64,000 bases of DNA from NCBI RefSeq assembly GCF_018283675.1, contig NZ_JAGVRK010000001.1, positions 3,224,001-3,288,000 on the forward strand, in the 5' to 3' direction. Both the position numbers and the translations under genes were made by a program. Below the pieces are notes generated by a model. That model was given only the letters and a program-made list of their open reading frames with translations. It was not told where the DNA came from and searched no databases. The stretch is from Metabacillus flavus. Its GTDB lineage: Bacteria; Bacillota; Bacilli; Bacillales; Bacillaceae. This document shows positions 1 to 8,698 of the stretch, piece after piece; position 1 is the first letter of the stretch, and each line of letters begins with the position of its first letter.

Positions 1-936
1 GTATGGACGGTTGATTTCTTCATTGATAATCAATGAGCAATCTCCAATGATGAATACATCTTTGTGGCCAGGTGCAAGAAGATCAGGAGTAACTTTAACG
101 CGTCCGCGCATGTTCTCGAATCCAGCTTCTTCTACTACGCTGTTTCCGCGGACTCCAGCAGCCCACACAACTGTTCCAGCTTTGATTTCTTCCATATGGT
201 CATCTTTAGCAACGACGATTCCATCTTCCGTACATTCTTTAATCGCTGTACCAATTTTAAATTCTACACCTTTGCGCTCAAGGTGGTTAACTGCATATTC
301 AACAAGTTCCGGATCAAATCCTGGGAGAGCCGTTGGAGCAGCCTCCACACAGATAATGCGGACTTTCTTAGGATCAATATCATATTCACGGCAAAGCTTC
401 GGTACACGGTTGGAAAGTTCACCAAGGAACTCGATACCTGTGAATCCTGCTCCCCCAACAACAATTGTCAAACGGTCATCATGTTTTACTTCTTCAGTTT
501 GATACGTTGCGAATTGAAGCTCAATATGCTCGCGAAGCTGGCGTGCAGCATTAATATTTGTAATTCCGAAAGCATACTCTTTCAAGCCTTGAATTCCAAA
601 AGTTTCCGGCTGAGAACCAAGAGAAACAACCAGATAGTCGTAATCAAGCTCGCCCTTCTCAAGAACAATTGTCTTCTCTTCCGGTTTGATCGCAGTTACT
701 GTATCCTGAACGAAGTTTACACGGCTGCTGATTACTTCTTTGATTTGGTAACGGCATTTATCGTGATGAAGCGTACCTGCTGAAGCTTCATGCAGCCAAG
801 TTGTTTCATAATGATAATCATTTTTGTTAACAAGCGTAATATCCGCATCATTAACTCCTACTAATTTAGAAAGACGGTTAACCGTAATTAAACCACCATA
901 ACCTGCACCTAAAACCACTACTTTTGGTTTTCTCAA
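1..936 (-). CDS. yumB: Type II NADH dehydrogenase (YumB-like), C-terminus cut by window edge
   Basis: Single-subunit FAD enzyme that passes electrons from NADH to menaquinone at the membrane without pumping protons. The 312 visible codons start with an FAD-binding Rossmann motif (VVLGAGYGG, about residues 7-15) and carry a second nucleotide-binding motif (VVGGAGFTG) mid-protein. A late GDCS motif is typical of FAD contact in this family. The TTG at 936-934 is chosen because it gives the family start M-R-K-P-K and has AAAGGTG upstream; an in-frame GTG lies four codons earlier. The gene runs off the left edge, so roughly the last quarter is missing. It is divergent from yumC with a Rex-like operator between them. 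A second enzyme of the class (yutJ) lies at 22.7 kb. Confidence 0.93.
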   Translation of the reverse strand, partial: MRKPKVVVLGAGYGGLITVNRLSKLVGVNDADITLVNKNDYHYETTWLHEASAGTLHHDKCRYQIKEVISSRVNFVQDTVTAIKPEEKTIVLEKGELDYDYLVVSLGSQPETFGIQGLKEYAFGITNINAARQLREHIELQFATYQTEEVKHDDRLTIVVGGAGFTGIEFLGELSNRVPKLCREYDIDPKKVRIICVEAAPTALPGFDPELVEYAVNHLERKGVEFKIGTAIKECTEDGIVVAKDDHMEEIKAGTVVWAAGVRGNSVVEEAGFENMRGRVKVTPDLLAPGHKDVFIIGDCSLIINEEINRPY

Positions 937-1360
937 GACGATCACATCACCTTTACTTAATTTGTCGGTAAAAGAACTAAAATGATACCTGTGTATATTT
1001 TCCGCTCTTTTCACCATTTTATTTTGTTTTTCGCCAAAAACTTTGTGAAATACTTCACTATATAGTGCGCAAAAAATAATCCAACACATAAAGAATGGTT
1101 CACAAAAAATTAACAATTATGCCTATTACCAATATTAATCCTTTGTGAATTGTTTTTCAAGCTATAATTAGCCCAAATCATCTGTTGCGAAAATTCCGAA
1201 AATAATGTAGGATACTTACTTAAATTGCATTCTTTTCACCAATTGAAAAGCCTGCAAGCTCTAATCAGGAAAAACTTACCGTTTTTTTATGGAAGATGAG
1301 CTTCCTAAAAAAATATGGTATGATGTCAATAAGAATAGTTATCAATTAGGGGGTTACATT
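937..1360. other. Divergent intergenic region between yumB and yumC
   Basis: 424 bp without a gene. It holds the Rex-like site at 1043-1060 and a further half-site (TTTGTGAATTG, about 1141-1151). A TATAAT-like hexamer near 1164 could serve yumC. It is strongly AT-rich, and no further ORF is credible. Confidence 0.6.
1043..1060. promoter_or_regulatory. Putative Rex operator upstream of the NADH dehydrogenase gene
   Basis: TTGTGAAATACTTCACTA matches the Rex consensus TTGTGAAATATTTCACAA at 16 of 18 positions and is nearly palindromic. Rex is the NADH/NAD+-sensing repressor known to control ndh in Bacillus. The site is about 110 bp upstream of the dehydrogenase start and 300 bp upstream of yumC. 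Assignment to the dehydrogenase is inference. Confidence 0.6.
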
Positions 1361-2356
1361 GTGAAAGAAGATACAAAGGTTTACGACATTACGATCATTG
1401 GCGGAGGGCCAGTCGGCCTGTTCACTGCATTTTACGGAGGAATGAGACAAGCAAGCGTTAAAATCATCGAAAGTCTCCCTCAGCTTGGCGGACAGCTTTC
1501 TGCCCTTTATCCTGAAAAATACATATATGATGTAGCTGGTTTTCCAAAAGTCCGTGCCCAGGAGCTCATCAACAATTTAAAAGAGCAAATGGCAATGTTC
1601 GATCCTGCTGTTGCCCTGGATCAGGCAGTGGAAGATGTTGAAAAACAGGCGGACGGCGTATTTAAGCTGACAACCAACTCTGAAATCCACTATACAAAAA
1701 CCATCATCATCACCGCCGGAAACGGAGCATTCCAGCCGCGCCGCCTGGAACTTGAAAATGCTGCACAATACGAAGGCAAAAACATGCACTACTTCATCGA
1801 TGATCTTAACTCCTTTGCCGGCAAACGCGTCATGATCTGCGGCGGCGGAGATTCAGCTCTTGACTGGGCCCTTATGCTTGAGCCAATCGCAGAAAAAGTA
1901 ATCCTTGTTCACCGCCGCGACAAATTCCGCGCTCACGAACACAGCGTTGAGCAGCTGATGAACTCCAAGGTCGAAGTCATGACGCCATTTATACCTGAAG
2001 AAATTATCGGGGAATACCGCATTGAACAGGTCGTCCTTCAGGAAGTAAAAGGCGAGCGCAAAGAAGTTATTGATATCGACGATCTCATCGTCAACTTCGG
2101 ATTCGTTTCCTCACTTGGCCCAATCAAAAATTGGGACCTGAACATTGAGAAAAACAACATCCTCGTTAACTCTAAAATGGAAACCAACATCGAAGGCATA
2201 TACGCAGCCGGAGATATCTGTACGTATGATGGAAAAGTAAAGCTCATTGCCAGCGGTTTTGGAGAAGCGCCGACTGCTGTCAATAACGCAAAAGCATACA
2301 TGGATCCGAAAGCGCGTGTACAGCCGCTTCATAGTACTAGTTTGTTTGAGAAATAA
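1361..2356 (+). CDS. yumC: Ferredoxin/flavodoxin-NADP+ reductase type 2 (YumC)
   Basis: Thioredoxin-reductase-like flavoprotein that moves electrons between NADPH and ferredoxin or flavodoxin. It has 331 residues. The N-terminal FAD motif (IIGGGPVGL) begins near residue 13, a central NADPH motif (GGGDSA) near residue 160, and a C-terminal FAD contact (AAGDICTY) follows. It lacks the CxxC redox pair of thioredoxin reductases, as expected for this family. The GTG at 1361 is used because TTAGGGGG lies 8-9 bases upstream and the product starts like B. subtilis YumC; an upstream in-frame ATG at 1289 has no ribosome site. A strong terminator follows directly. Confidence 0.95.
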   Translation: MKEDTKVYDITIIGGGPVGLFTAFYGGMRQASVKIIESLPQLGGQLSALYPEKYIYDVAGFPKVRAQELINNLKEQMAMFDPAVALDQAVEDVEKQADGVFKLTTNSEIHYTKTIIITAGNGAFQPRRLELENAAQYEGKNMHYFIDDLNSFAGKRVMICGGGDSALDWALMLEPIAEKVILVHRRDKFRAHEHSVEQLMNSKVEVMTPFIPEEIIGEYRIEQVVLQEVKGERKEVIDIDDLIVNFGFVSSLGPIKNWDLNIEKNNILVNSKMETNIEGIYAAGDICTYDGKVKLIASGFGEAPTAVNNAKAYMDPKARVQPLHSTSLFEK

Positions 2357-2358
2357 TA

Positions 2359-2397
2359 AGAAAGAGGGCGGTCATGATGACCGCCCTCTTTCTTTTA
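2359..2397 (+). terminator. Rho-independent terminator of yumC
   Basis: Perfect 16-bp stem (2359-2374 with 2378-2393) and a 3-base loop, then a short T-run. It begins two bases after the yumC stop codon. Confidence 0.92.
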
Positions 2398-2424
2398 TCC
2401 CATTTTTCTTTTATCCCATCTGCA

Positions 2425-3075
2425 TTCTTGCCTGGCATCCGGTGGATTCGGGGGGTTTGCCTGGCATTCATGGGTCTGGACGGTTTGCCTGGCATTCTTG
2501 CCTGGCATCCACGAGTCTGGACGGTTTGCCTGGCATTCTTGCCTGGCATCCATGAGTCTGGACGGTTTGCCTGGCATTCTTGCCTGGCATCCATGAGTCT
2601 GGACGGTTTGCCTGGCATTCTTGCCTGGCATCCATGAATTTTGGCCGTTTGCCTGGCATTCTTGCCTGGCATTCATGAATTTTGGCCGTTTGCCTGGCAT
2701 TCTTGCCTGGCATCCATGAGTCTGGACGGTTTGCCTGGCATTCTTGCCTGGCATCCATGAATTTTAGCCGTTTGCCTGGCATTCTTGCCTGGCATCCATG
2801 AATTTTGGCCGTTTGCCTGGCATTCTTGCCTGGCATTCATGAATTTTGGCCGTTTGCCTGGCATTCTTGCCTGGCATTCATGAATTTTGGCCGTTTGCCT
2901 GGCATTCTTGCCTGGCATCCACGAGTCTGGACGGTTTGCCTGGCATTCTTGCCTGGCAACCATGAGTTTCGGCCGTTTGCCTGGCATTCTTGCCTGGCAT
3001 CCATGGGTTTTGGCTGTTTGCCTGGCATTCTTGCCTGGCAAGAATAAGTTTTGGCCGTTTGCCACGCATTGCAAA
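2425..3075. repeat. 41-bp tandem repeat array with REP-like hairpin units
   Basis: Units start every 41 bp at 2483, 2524, 2565, 2606, 2647, 2688, 2729, 2770, 2811, 2852, 2893, 2934, 2975 and 3016. Decayed partial units lie at both ends (2425-2482 and from 3057). Each unit has a near-invariant half with two TGCCTGGCA sequences separated by TTCT, which can pair into a hairpin with one T-T mismatch. The other half varies between a GAGTCTGGAC type and a GAATTTTGGCC type. Since 41 is not a multiple of 3, the long open frames here are not coding. The array lies between the yumC terminator and a RAYT transposase gene. It could be a mini-satellite grown from a REP element; any function is unknown. 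Confidence 0.93.
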
Positions 3076-3238
3076 GTCATTGGCGGTTTTCATGGCACCA
3101 AGTAATTCAAGCAGTTTGATAGCCGGAAGTAATTTCTATACTAAACCCCTATATAATTTACAAATTTTTACATATATTCAACAGGTGTTTACGGCATGTT
3201 GTAGAATACTTCTTTAAAATAATGAAAGGCGGGAGTCT

Positions 3239-3820
3239 ATGCCAAAGCCGCGAAATTGGAGTCTTAAACCTGGATCTATTTATCACATTGTATCAAGGGG
3301 AATACGAAAAACTGCTTTATTTGAAGATTACCGCGATAAAGACCACTATTTGAAAATCCTCCAGGAAGTCCAGCATAAATACCCCTTCAAGCTTCATTCC
3401 TTCTGTTTAATGAAAAATCATATTCATCTCCTAATTGAAGTTATACAACACCAGCCAAATGTGATTATGCAGCAGTTAAACTTTCGGTACGCCAGATATT
3501 TTAACTCCAGACACAACTTCAAAGGACATTTATTCGAAGGCAGATTTTACGCTGACCCCATTACTACCATCTCAAAATTCCTCAACACCACCCGCTATAT
3601 TCACCTAAACCCCTACAAAGCCATGGCCGTCCAGCAGGCGGAAAACTACAAATGGAGCAGTTACCCTTATTTGGTCAAGAGCCTTGAATGCCCATTTCTC
3701 TATAAAGACAAAACTCTTAGTCATTTCCCCTATCCTCCCGAAGAAGGCTACAAACATTTCGTAGAAGAATTGAAATGGTATGAGAAAGAGGAAGTGAACG
3801 AAAAAAAGGCCCTGAAATAG
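3239..3820 (+). CDS. REP-associated tyrosine transposase (RAYT, Y1/HUH family)
   Basis: 193-residue IS200-like Y1 transposase domain. The HUH metal motif is H61-I-H63 within MKNHIHLL, and the catalytic tyrosine is expected at Y120 in NTTRYIHLNP. Enzymes of this family nick single-stranded DNA at hairpins, and RAYT members are single-copy domesticated genes linked to REP palindromes. The ATG at 3239 follows AAAGGCGGGAG. No IS200-type ends frame it, and its nearest neighbour is the hairpin array that ends about 180 bp upstream, which favours the RAYT reading. It ends 12 bp before the left repeat of the genomic island, so it belongs to the host side. Confidence 0.85.
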   Translation: MPKPRNWSLKPGSIYHIVSRGIRKTALFEDYRDKDHYLKILQEVQHKYPFKLHSFCLMKNHIHLLIEVIQHQPNVIMQQLNFRYARYFNSRHNFKGHLFEGRFYADPITTISKFLNTTRYIHLNPYKAMAVQQAENYKWSSYPYLVKSLECPFLYKDKTLSHFPYPPEEGYKHFVEELKWYEKEEVNEKKALK

Positions 3821-3832
3821 GACCTTCTTGCA

Positions 3833-3972
3833 TCAGCACTCTTCCGGAGTCCCCTTATTCGTCGCCGTCACAAACGATGACCCGCATCCGCATGAGGCAA
3901 TCGCATTAGGATTGTCGATGGTAAAGCCGCCGCCCATCATGGATTGTTTGAAGTCGATCACGGTGCCTTTTA
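3833..3972 (-). repeat. Left island attachment repeat (displaced host yutM 3' end)
   Basis: Matches 19914-20053 at 137 of 140 positions. The 85 bp inward from 3888 are identical, and similarity stops abruptly after 3972. The crossover should lie inside the identical stretch. This copy most likely holds the original chromosomal end of yutM. Confidence 0.93.
3833..3972 (-). pseudogene. Orphaned 3' fragment of yutM (A-type Fe-S carrier)
   Basis: Encodes the last 46 residues of the A-type carrier, identical in protein to the intact gene at 19914-20276, including the C-terminal CGCG cysteine motif. It lacks the N-terminal two thirds and the first conserved cysteine. The open frame extends 14 codons into island DNA to an ATG at 4015 without a convincing ribosome site, so it is treated as a remnant of integration, not a gene. 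Confidence 0.9.
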
Positions 3973-4131
3973 GTGCAAGGCTTTTCAGATAATTGTAGGG
4001 ATTGATTCTATTCATTTAGGTTGTCTATTACTATCACCCATAACGGTGTATCTCACTTACTACATTTTACCTAAAGTATAAATAACTTACAATAGATACC
4101 TTTATATTCTCTTGAATTTTTCCGCACCCTT

Positions 4132-4371
4132 TCAGTCAATATTTAGCATATAAGAGTTTGAAGCTTTTCCTTTTCCATAATTTACGGAAATTAGGTTGAG
4201 TTGGGATAATTCTTTAAGACTGTTATTCACAGTCAAACGGTTCATCTTGCTCAACTCAGTTAGCTTATCCAGTGTGACGGAAATCGGCGCAATATCCGCA
4301 TCCATTTCTTTAAAGATATATACCAATAACTTTTGAGACTTGTTTAACTCCAAATCATATATTTTCTTCAT
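4132..4371 (-). CDS. Small winged-helix-like protein, unknown role
   Basis: 79 residues. The middle (LDKLTELSKMNRLTVNNSLK) reads like a helix-turn-helix as in MarR or replication-protein winged helices, followed by a short beta-wing-like end. The ATG at 4371 follows GGGAAGAG and is preferred over an ATG 16 codons upstream without a site. It is 22 bp downstream of another small gene on the same strand, so the pair is probably co-transcribed. It may regulate island genes. No family name can be given. Confidence 0.6.
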   Translation of the reverse strand: MKKIYDLELNKSQKLLVYIFKEMDADIAPISVTLDKLTELSKMNRLTVNNSLKELSQLNLISVNYGKGKASNSYMLNID

Positions 4372-4393
4372 ACACTCTTCCCTTTTTGGAGCA

Positions 4394-4594
4394 TTATAAA
4401 AATTCAATGAAAACTCCAAATTCTGTGGTGGTACTTTTATAAGGAGCTTTTAAGCCTTTCAATGTCTCCTCTACATAGTAAGCAATCTCATCAGCATACA
4501 CTTCCTTATTGCCTTCTATAAGAACTTCACCCTTATATTGTAAAGTAATTAAAGATTCCCCAACTTCCACTAGGATACCATTCAATGCTTTCAC
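4394..4594 (-). CDS. Hypothetical small protein
   Basis: 66 residues with no recognised family. Sequence alternates short beta-like stretches (GILVEVG, LITLQYKG, VLIEG) with an acidic helix. Start ATG at 4594 has AGAGGGAG nine bases upstream. First gene of a likely two-gene unit with the winged-helix-like gene that follows. Confidence 0.6.
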   Translation of the reverse strand: MKALNGILVEVGESLITLQYKGEVLIEGNKEVYADEIAYYVEETLKGLKAPYKSTTTEFGVFIEFL

Positions 4595-4673
4595 TCCCTC
4601 TTTAAAACCAATTTCTCTTCTCTTTGTAGTATAAAACTGATACCACTAAAAATCAACCCTTTACTCTGAACTT

Positions 4674-4985
4674 TTACAAATCCATACCAAATAATCTCTT
4701 CAAAGCCACTTTTATATCAGTTTTTTCATACATCTTTGACACATTAATAAAACCAAAATTCCATCCAATGTCTAGACTATTTCGCACCCTTACCATTGTT
4801 ATTCGATAGAAACATAGACGCATATCAAGGTGATGAAACCAAGCAAAAACTCTAAAAGATGTCATCTTAACTGCATAATGACATCCCGTGTATGGCTTTT
4901 TATTAAAATATAAAGTCACGAACAAGAAAAACTCATTTACTAATTTTAACCAATGAATTACAATTTTATGGGTATCAAAACCCAA
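4674..4985 (-). CDS. Doubtful ORF, possible decayed gene
   Basis: Open frame of 103 residues, rich in aromatic and hydrophobic residues. No ribosome site is visible at the first ATG. Only the C-terminal half (from about MTSFRVF) looks protein-like. No family recognised. Its upstream end overlaps the leader of the divergent thermonuclease gene. It may be a decayed gene or no gene at all. Confidence 0.25.
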   Translation of the reverse strand: MGFDTHKIVIHWLKLVNEFFLFVTLYFNKKPYTGCHYAVKMTSFRVFAWFHHLDMRLCFYRITMVRVRNSLDIGWNFGFINVSKMYEKTDIKVALKRLFGMDL

Positions 4986-5003
4986 AAAACCATAGGAGGT
5001 AAA

Positions 5004-6092
5004 ATGAAGACTTTAGTAAAATGGTTTCTATATTTTATGGCTATCTGCATCGTGCTTGCACTTATAATTTCTTTAGGATTGTTTGTCTTAGGAATAGGAC
5101 TAATCGTATGGGCGGTAAAAATTCATCTCAAGAATAAGCAAATAGGTGTCAGAAGCAAAGCGCCCGCTATGATATCTGTGTTAGGTGTATTGATATTCTT
5201 TAGCCAGTTCTACGTTAATTCAGTGGTTTTTAAAGAAGATACTGTACCCGTTGCGGGAGAAGAACAAAAGACCTCAACATCTGCTCAAACTACTCAAGTT
5301 GCCACAATTGAAGAACCAAAATCAGAGTCAGAACCAGTCAAAGAAGAACCTGCCAATGTAGAAGCTGCTGCATCAGTAGCAACTCCAACTCCCAAAGTTA
5401 AAGTTGAAAAGGAAGTCCCTAAGCAAGCTACAGTGAAGGGTATTAACGGAATTGTGACAAGAGTTGTGGATGGAGATACAATAGAAGTTAAACTTTCTGA
5501 TACAGGCAAGGTTGAAGACATTCGAATGATTCTAGTTGATACCCCTGAAACTAAACACCCTAGATTGGGAGTACAACCTTTCGGCAAGGAAGCGAGTAAA
5601 TTCACTACTGACCAATTGAGCGGGAAAAATGTTGTACTCGAAAAGGATTTAACAGAGCGTGATAAATATGGAAGGGTACTAGCTTATGTTTGGGTAGATG
5701 GAGTTAACTTCAATAAGAGGTTGATTGAACAGGGTTATGCTCGATTAGCTGTATACCAACCAGACGTAAAGCATTTAGATGAGTTTAGGGCTGCTCAAAC
5801 AAAGGCTCAAAAGACAGGTAAGGGTATCTGGAGCATTGAGGACTATGTGCTTGAGGATGGTTACAATACGCCTGAAAAGAAAAAGGAAGTAGCAAAGAAA
5901 GAAGAACCAAAAGCTGCTGTATCTAAAGTTGAAGAGAAGCCTAAAGACAGGGGTTCTTGTAATATTAAAGGAAATCAGAGTGGAATTTATCATGTGCCCG
6001 GTGGTCAATATTACGAAGTAACAAAGGCGGAAGAGATGTTTTGTTCGACTGCCGAAGCTGAGGCTGCTGGATATAGAGCATCTAAAAAATAA
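5004..6092 (+). CDS. Membrane-anchored thermonuclease (SNase domain) with C-terminal Excalibur-like module
   Basis: 362 residues. Two N-terminal membrane segments (about 6-39 and 54-72) are followed by a low-complexity Glu/Pro/Val/Ala linker (80-140). The staphylococcal-nuclease domain is at about 143-282 with D157 (VVDGDTI), R174, D179 and E182 (VDTPE) and R224, the calcium-binding and catalytic set. The last 45 residues carry a motif (CNIKGN, YHVPGG, FCSTAEA, GYRAS) common at the ends of such nucleases. The enzyme would cut DNA or RNA outside the membrane. ATG 5004 follows a consensus AGGAGG; an upstream in-frame ATG at 4953 has none. It could degrade incoming DNA or scavenge nucleotides. 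Confidence 0.88.
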   Translation: MKTLVKWFLYFMAICIVLALIISLGLFVLGIGLIVWAVKIHLKNKQIGVRSKAPAMISVLGVLIFFSQFYVNSVVFKEDTVPVAGEEQKTSTSAQTTQVATIEEPKSESEPVKEEPANVEAAASVATPTPKVKVEKEVPKQATVKGINGIVTRVVDGDTIEVKLSDTGKVEDIRMILVDTPETKHPRLGVQPFGKEASKFTTDQLSGKNVVLEKDLTERDKYGRVLAYVWVDGVNFNKRLIEQGYARLAVYQPDVKHLDEFRAAQTKAQKTGKGIWSIEDYVLEDGYNTPEKKKEVAKKEEPKAAVSKVEEKPKDRGSCNIKGNQSGIYHVPGGQYYEVTKAEEMFCSTAEAEAAGYRASKK

Positions 6093-6260
6093 GGGATGAC
6101 TTTCGCTTATAGCTTTAGATAATTAGAGAGCAAGAGTACATTCCACATTCATTCAGAAATAAACTTTAAACAGTCCAGTGCTAAAAACAAGAGTAATAAG
6201 GACACCTAATTATAATCAACTCTTGATGTATGAGACCGAACAAAGAAAGGGAGCAATAAA

Positions 6261-6608
6261 ATGGAAAAAAACAAAATGAATATCCAAGAAGAGCAAGCGA
6301 TATTAATAAAACCAGAAACACCGAGAGATGATGTGGAGACAATTTCAAACGTCAATGTGTGGGATATTAAAGTAATACCTTCCTTCATACTTTCAGCGTT
6401 ATTCCTTTTTGTGGGGGCGTATAAATTATATGCATACTCAAACAGTGACCTAGGTGAACCAGTCAATGCTTATGTAGAAGGTGATGCTTATAATTTCATT
6501 ATTAATGCAGGACAATCTACTGCTTATTTTGTCTTAGCTCTTATTTTCGTCGTACTTGGATGCACATTCTTAATATGTAATCAACTAAAAGAAAGTTTCA
6601 AAAAATGA
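6261..6608 (+). CDS. Two-pass membrane protein, unknown
   Basis: 115 residues with a hydrophilic N-terminus, one membrane segment around residues 38-58 (IPSFILSALFLFVGAYK), an extracytoplasmic loop and a second segment around 87-107. No family recognised. The start has GGGAGC upstream. Its stop overlaps the next gene's start (ATGA), so it is translationally coupled to the lipoprotein that follows. The pair may form one surface unit, perhaps with the thermonuclease upstream. Confidence 0.65.
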   Translation: MEKNKMNIQEEQAILIKPETPRDDVETISNVNVWDIKVIPSFILSALFLFVGAYKLYAYSNSDLGEPVNAYVEGDAYNFIINAGQSTAYFVLALIFVVLGCTFLICNQLKESFKK

Positions 6609-7024
6609 GGAAATCTTTGAAGTTTGTCCTTCCCTTCTTTGCATTGCTAATTTTGATGTGTGGTTGCGGAGATAGGGATACTAATAAGCTAGATATAGAC
6701 AAAAATATCTTTACTGAGGGAAAACAAATAGTAAAACTATATGCTAAAGCATATAACGAGGATGGAGAAGGTGAATCAGGAAGTAAAGCTCATGAGCTTG
6801 CAAATGCGTTTTTAGGAGATTATGAGACAGGGAATTATTCCTCTGAGGATGAGGAGTATTTTATAACTTTAATTAAGCTGCTTCAAACACAATATACTGT
6901 GTATGGGATAGCAGATTTCAATGAATCTCTATCAGGGGAAGATGAAGGGGTAGAAAGCGCTAAAGAAAAAGTAAAAGATAGCTTGCTAGAGATTAAGGAA
7001 ACATTCGGTATCTCACTTGAATAG
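6605..7024 (+). CDS. Lipoprotein, unknown
   Basis: 139 residues with a basic N-terminus, a hydrophobic stretch and a lipobox (LILMCGC, lipidated Cys near residue 20-22). The mature part is acidic and helical, with no known domain. It overlaps the preceding membrane protein gene by 4 bp and is followed by a terminator. Roles such as immunity or surface exclusion are possible but not supported by sequence alone. Confidence 0.7.
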   Translation: MRKSLKFVLPFFALLILMCGCGDRDTNKLDIDKNIFTEGKQIVKLYAKAYNEDGEGESGSKAHELANAFLGDYETGNYSSEDEEYFITLIKLLQTQYTVYGIADFNESLSGEDEGVESAKEKVKDSLLEIKETFGISLE

Positions 7025-7074
7025 TAAAGCATCCTAAAAATCTAAAGTTCTAAACCGTGTCCAATAAATTAGAG

Positions 7075-7106
7075 AAACCCTTTCTATGTTGAGAAAGGGT
7101 TTTTAA
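7075..7106 (+). terminator. Terminator of the membrane protein/lipoprotein unit
   Basis: 11-bp perfect stem (7075-7085 with 7092-7102), 6-base loop and a T-rich tail. The opposite strand ends in an A/T-rich run as well, so it may also serve the convergent gene at 7127. Confidence 0.85.
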
Positions 7107-7126
7107 TATTCTTTTTACATAAAGCA

Positions 7127-8281
7127 TTACTTAACATCTAAAATTATCTCTAGGTTCTCCCTGTACTCCTTGGGATATGTGCCGCTTACTTTAGCTTGGG
7201 CAATTGCGTCATATGCTAGTCGGTTGATTTCGTTCATTACTTTTTCATACTCAGTACCTATAAAGATGGCATGAAGAGGTTTTTGTTTACCACCGAATAT
7301 CTCTATCAGTTTATTATTATTTTTTGGTGATAGTAGTTTATGAAAGAAGTCATACTGTATTTTAATTGCTAATCTTTCTGCATTTTCAGCAAATGCATTC
7401 TTATAGTCTTCCAATAATCCGCTCACTGTAACTATTTCTTTAGAAGTGTCTATGTGTTCAACAATCATGGCTGTATATATATATTGGATTCCGATTGCTT
7501 CAAAATACTTTTGTTCATCTTTTTTAAAGGCAAGGACAAAAGCATGCTTAGGTCTATAAAGTGTATCTTGATAGGTTACACTATGTTTATCATATAATTT
7601 TTTTATTTCTGTCCTAATCTTGTTCGCTTCCACAACATCTATAGGATTATGCTCTTCTTTGCCATCTTGTAAAATAACTGCATTAGTAACTTCTCTGTAA
7701 AACAAAATGCCATCGTCGTTCATTCTTTGTAAAACACTTTTTAAATGGTCTGTAATTCGCTTGCTTTCCCTTGGAATGATGTGCCAAAACATGGAATATC
7801 CTATTCTGTACTTTGGTTTAAGGTTATTGTAATGAGCAATCTGTTGATTAGCTAAAATCTTTTTACTTGCTTCATAAAGTGTTTCGCTCATTAGTCCTAT
7901 ATCAAATGCGAATTTCTTAAAAGTAGTGGTAGCAGGGCGAGGTGCTTCCTCTTGAAGATATGATACGACCAATCTTCTTACAATATCTTCATAAGGAATT
8001 TGTTTTTTGCCATTGTTTTTCCTGTTATCTTGTCGTACTGAAGGTGTGCTTTTTTTTCCAGTACAAGTTATAATTCTTTCAAAACCATCACCGCTTATTT
8101 CAACATTTCCCCAGTCAACTTTCATGTTCTCGATAAGCTGCTTTGTTTGATTTGCTCCAAGATTACCATTTCTCTTTACACTGGACTCTTTTTTTTGGTA
8201 GAAATGCTTTTTTAGAGCCTCATTGCTATAACAGCTGTTTACAGCTTCTTCTAAACTGAATGATATGGTTTCGCTATCCAT
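7127..8281 (-). CDS. Hypothetical island protein, 384 aa
   Basis: No family recognised. The protein is soluble, with a Lys/Asn-rich N-terminal third and a mostly helical remainder. Regions such as GYSMFWHIIPRESKRITDHLK resemble DNA-interacting helical proteins, but no catalytic motif stands out. The ATG at 8281 has AGGAGTGG nine bases upstream. A 19-bp imperfect inverted repeat lies just upstream (8307-8369) and may be its operator or a leader hairpin. Convergent with the lipoprotein unit. Replication or regulation would be guesses. Confidence 0.65.
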   Translation of the reverse strand: MDSETISFSLEEAVNSCYSNEALKKHFYQKKESSVKRNGNLGANQTKQLIENMKVDWGNVEISGDGFERIITCTGKKSTPSVRQDNRKNNGKKQIPYEDIVRRLVVSYLQEEAPRPATTTFKKFAFDIGLMSETLYEASKKILANQQIAHYNNLKPKYRIGYSMFWHIIPRESKRITDHLKSVLQRMNDDGILFYREVTNAVILQDGKEEHNPIDVVEANKIRTEIKKLYDKHSVTYQDTLYRPKHAFVLAFKKDEQKYFEAIGIQYIYTAMIVEHIDTSKEIVTVSGLLEDYKNAFAENAERLAIKIQYDFFHKLLSPKNNNKLIEIFGGKQKPLHAIFIGTEYEKVMNEINRLAYDAIAQAKVSGTYPKEYRENLEIILDVK

Positions 8282-8306
8282 CTAGAACCACTCCTGATTT
8301 AAATTT

Positions 8307-8369
8307 GAACAAGAATCGGTCACTAAATTATACTATTTTTATTATTAATATAGTGACCAATCTTTGTTC
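8307..8369. promoter_or_regulatory. Imperfect inverted repeat upstream of the 384-aa gene
   Basis: 8307-8325 (starts GAACAAGAATCGG) pairs with 8351-8369 (ends CCAATCTTTGTTC) with three mismatches around a 25-base AT-rich centre. Placement 26 bp upstream of the start codon suggests an operator or hairpin leader. A shorter dyad (TGCGAC/GTCGCA, 8384-8411) lies next to it. Confidence 0.5.
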
Positions 8370-8698
8370 AAGAAAACTTATTGTGCGACCTTTTGCTTCT
8401 TTTGTGTCGCAACACCTTGAGAAAGTTGTGAGGTACGAACAACTTTATTAAGGTGCTTGTACAAAAGAAGAACTTGCGAAGCAAGTTGGGGTTTTGAATT
8501 TATAGCATGATGATTACTCAACAAATAACTATATGACGATTTAATGCAGATACCCAAAATACAATATCAGTGAAAATCTAAAATGTCAAAAACTCCATTA
8601 ATGTGAATCTTTTGCCAATAGACTCTATTGATTATATGAATAAAATAACATTTTTATCCAATTATAAGCTGCAATCAATAATAAAAAGGAGATGGCAC

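Noticed and set aside
64..783. 239-codon plus-strand frame
   Set aside because: Shadow of the NADH dehydrogenase gene on the other strand, whose frame is fully conserved.
2425..3075. CRISPR array
   Set aside because: The units abut with no unique spacers, and there are no cas genes nearby.
2337..3217. Long open frames on both strands giving repetitive proteins (MPGKNARQT type)
   Set aside because: They are read from the 41-bp tandem array in every frame, without ribosome sites. The period is not a multiple of three, so no single repeat protein is kept.
8260..8451. 63-codon plus-strand frame
   Set aside because: It runs through the inverted repeat upstream of the 384-aa gene, has no ribosome site and no protein-like character.
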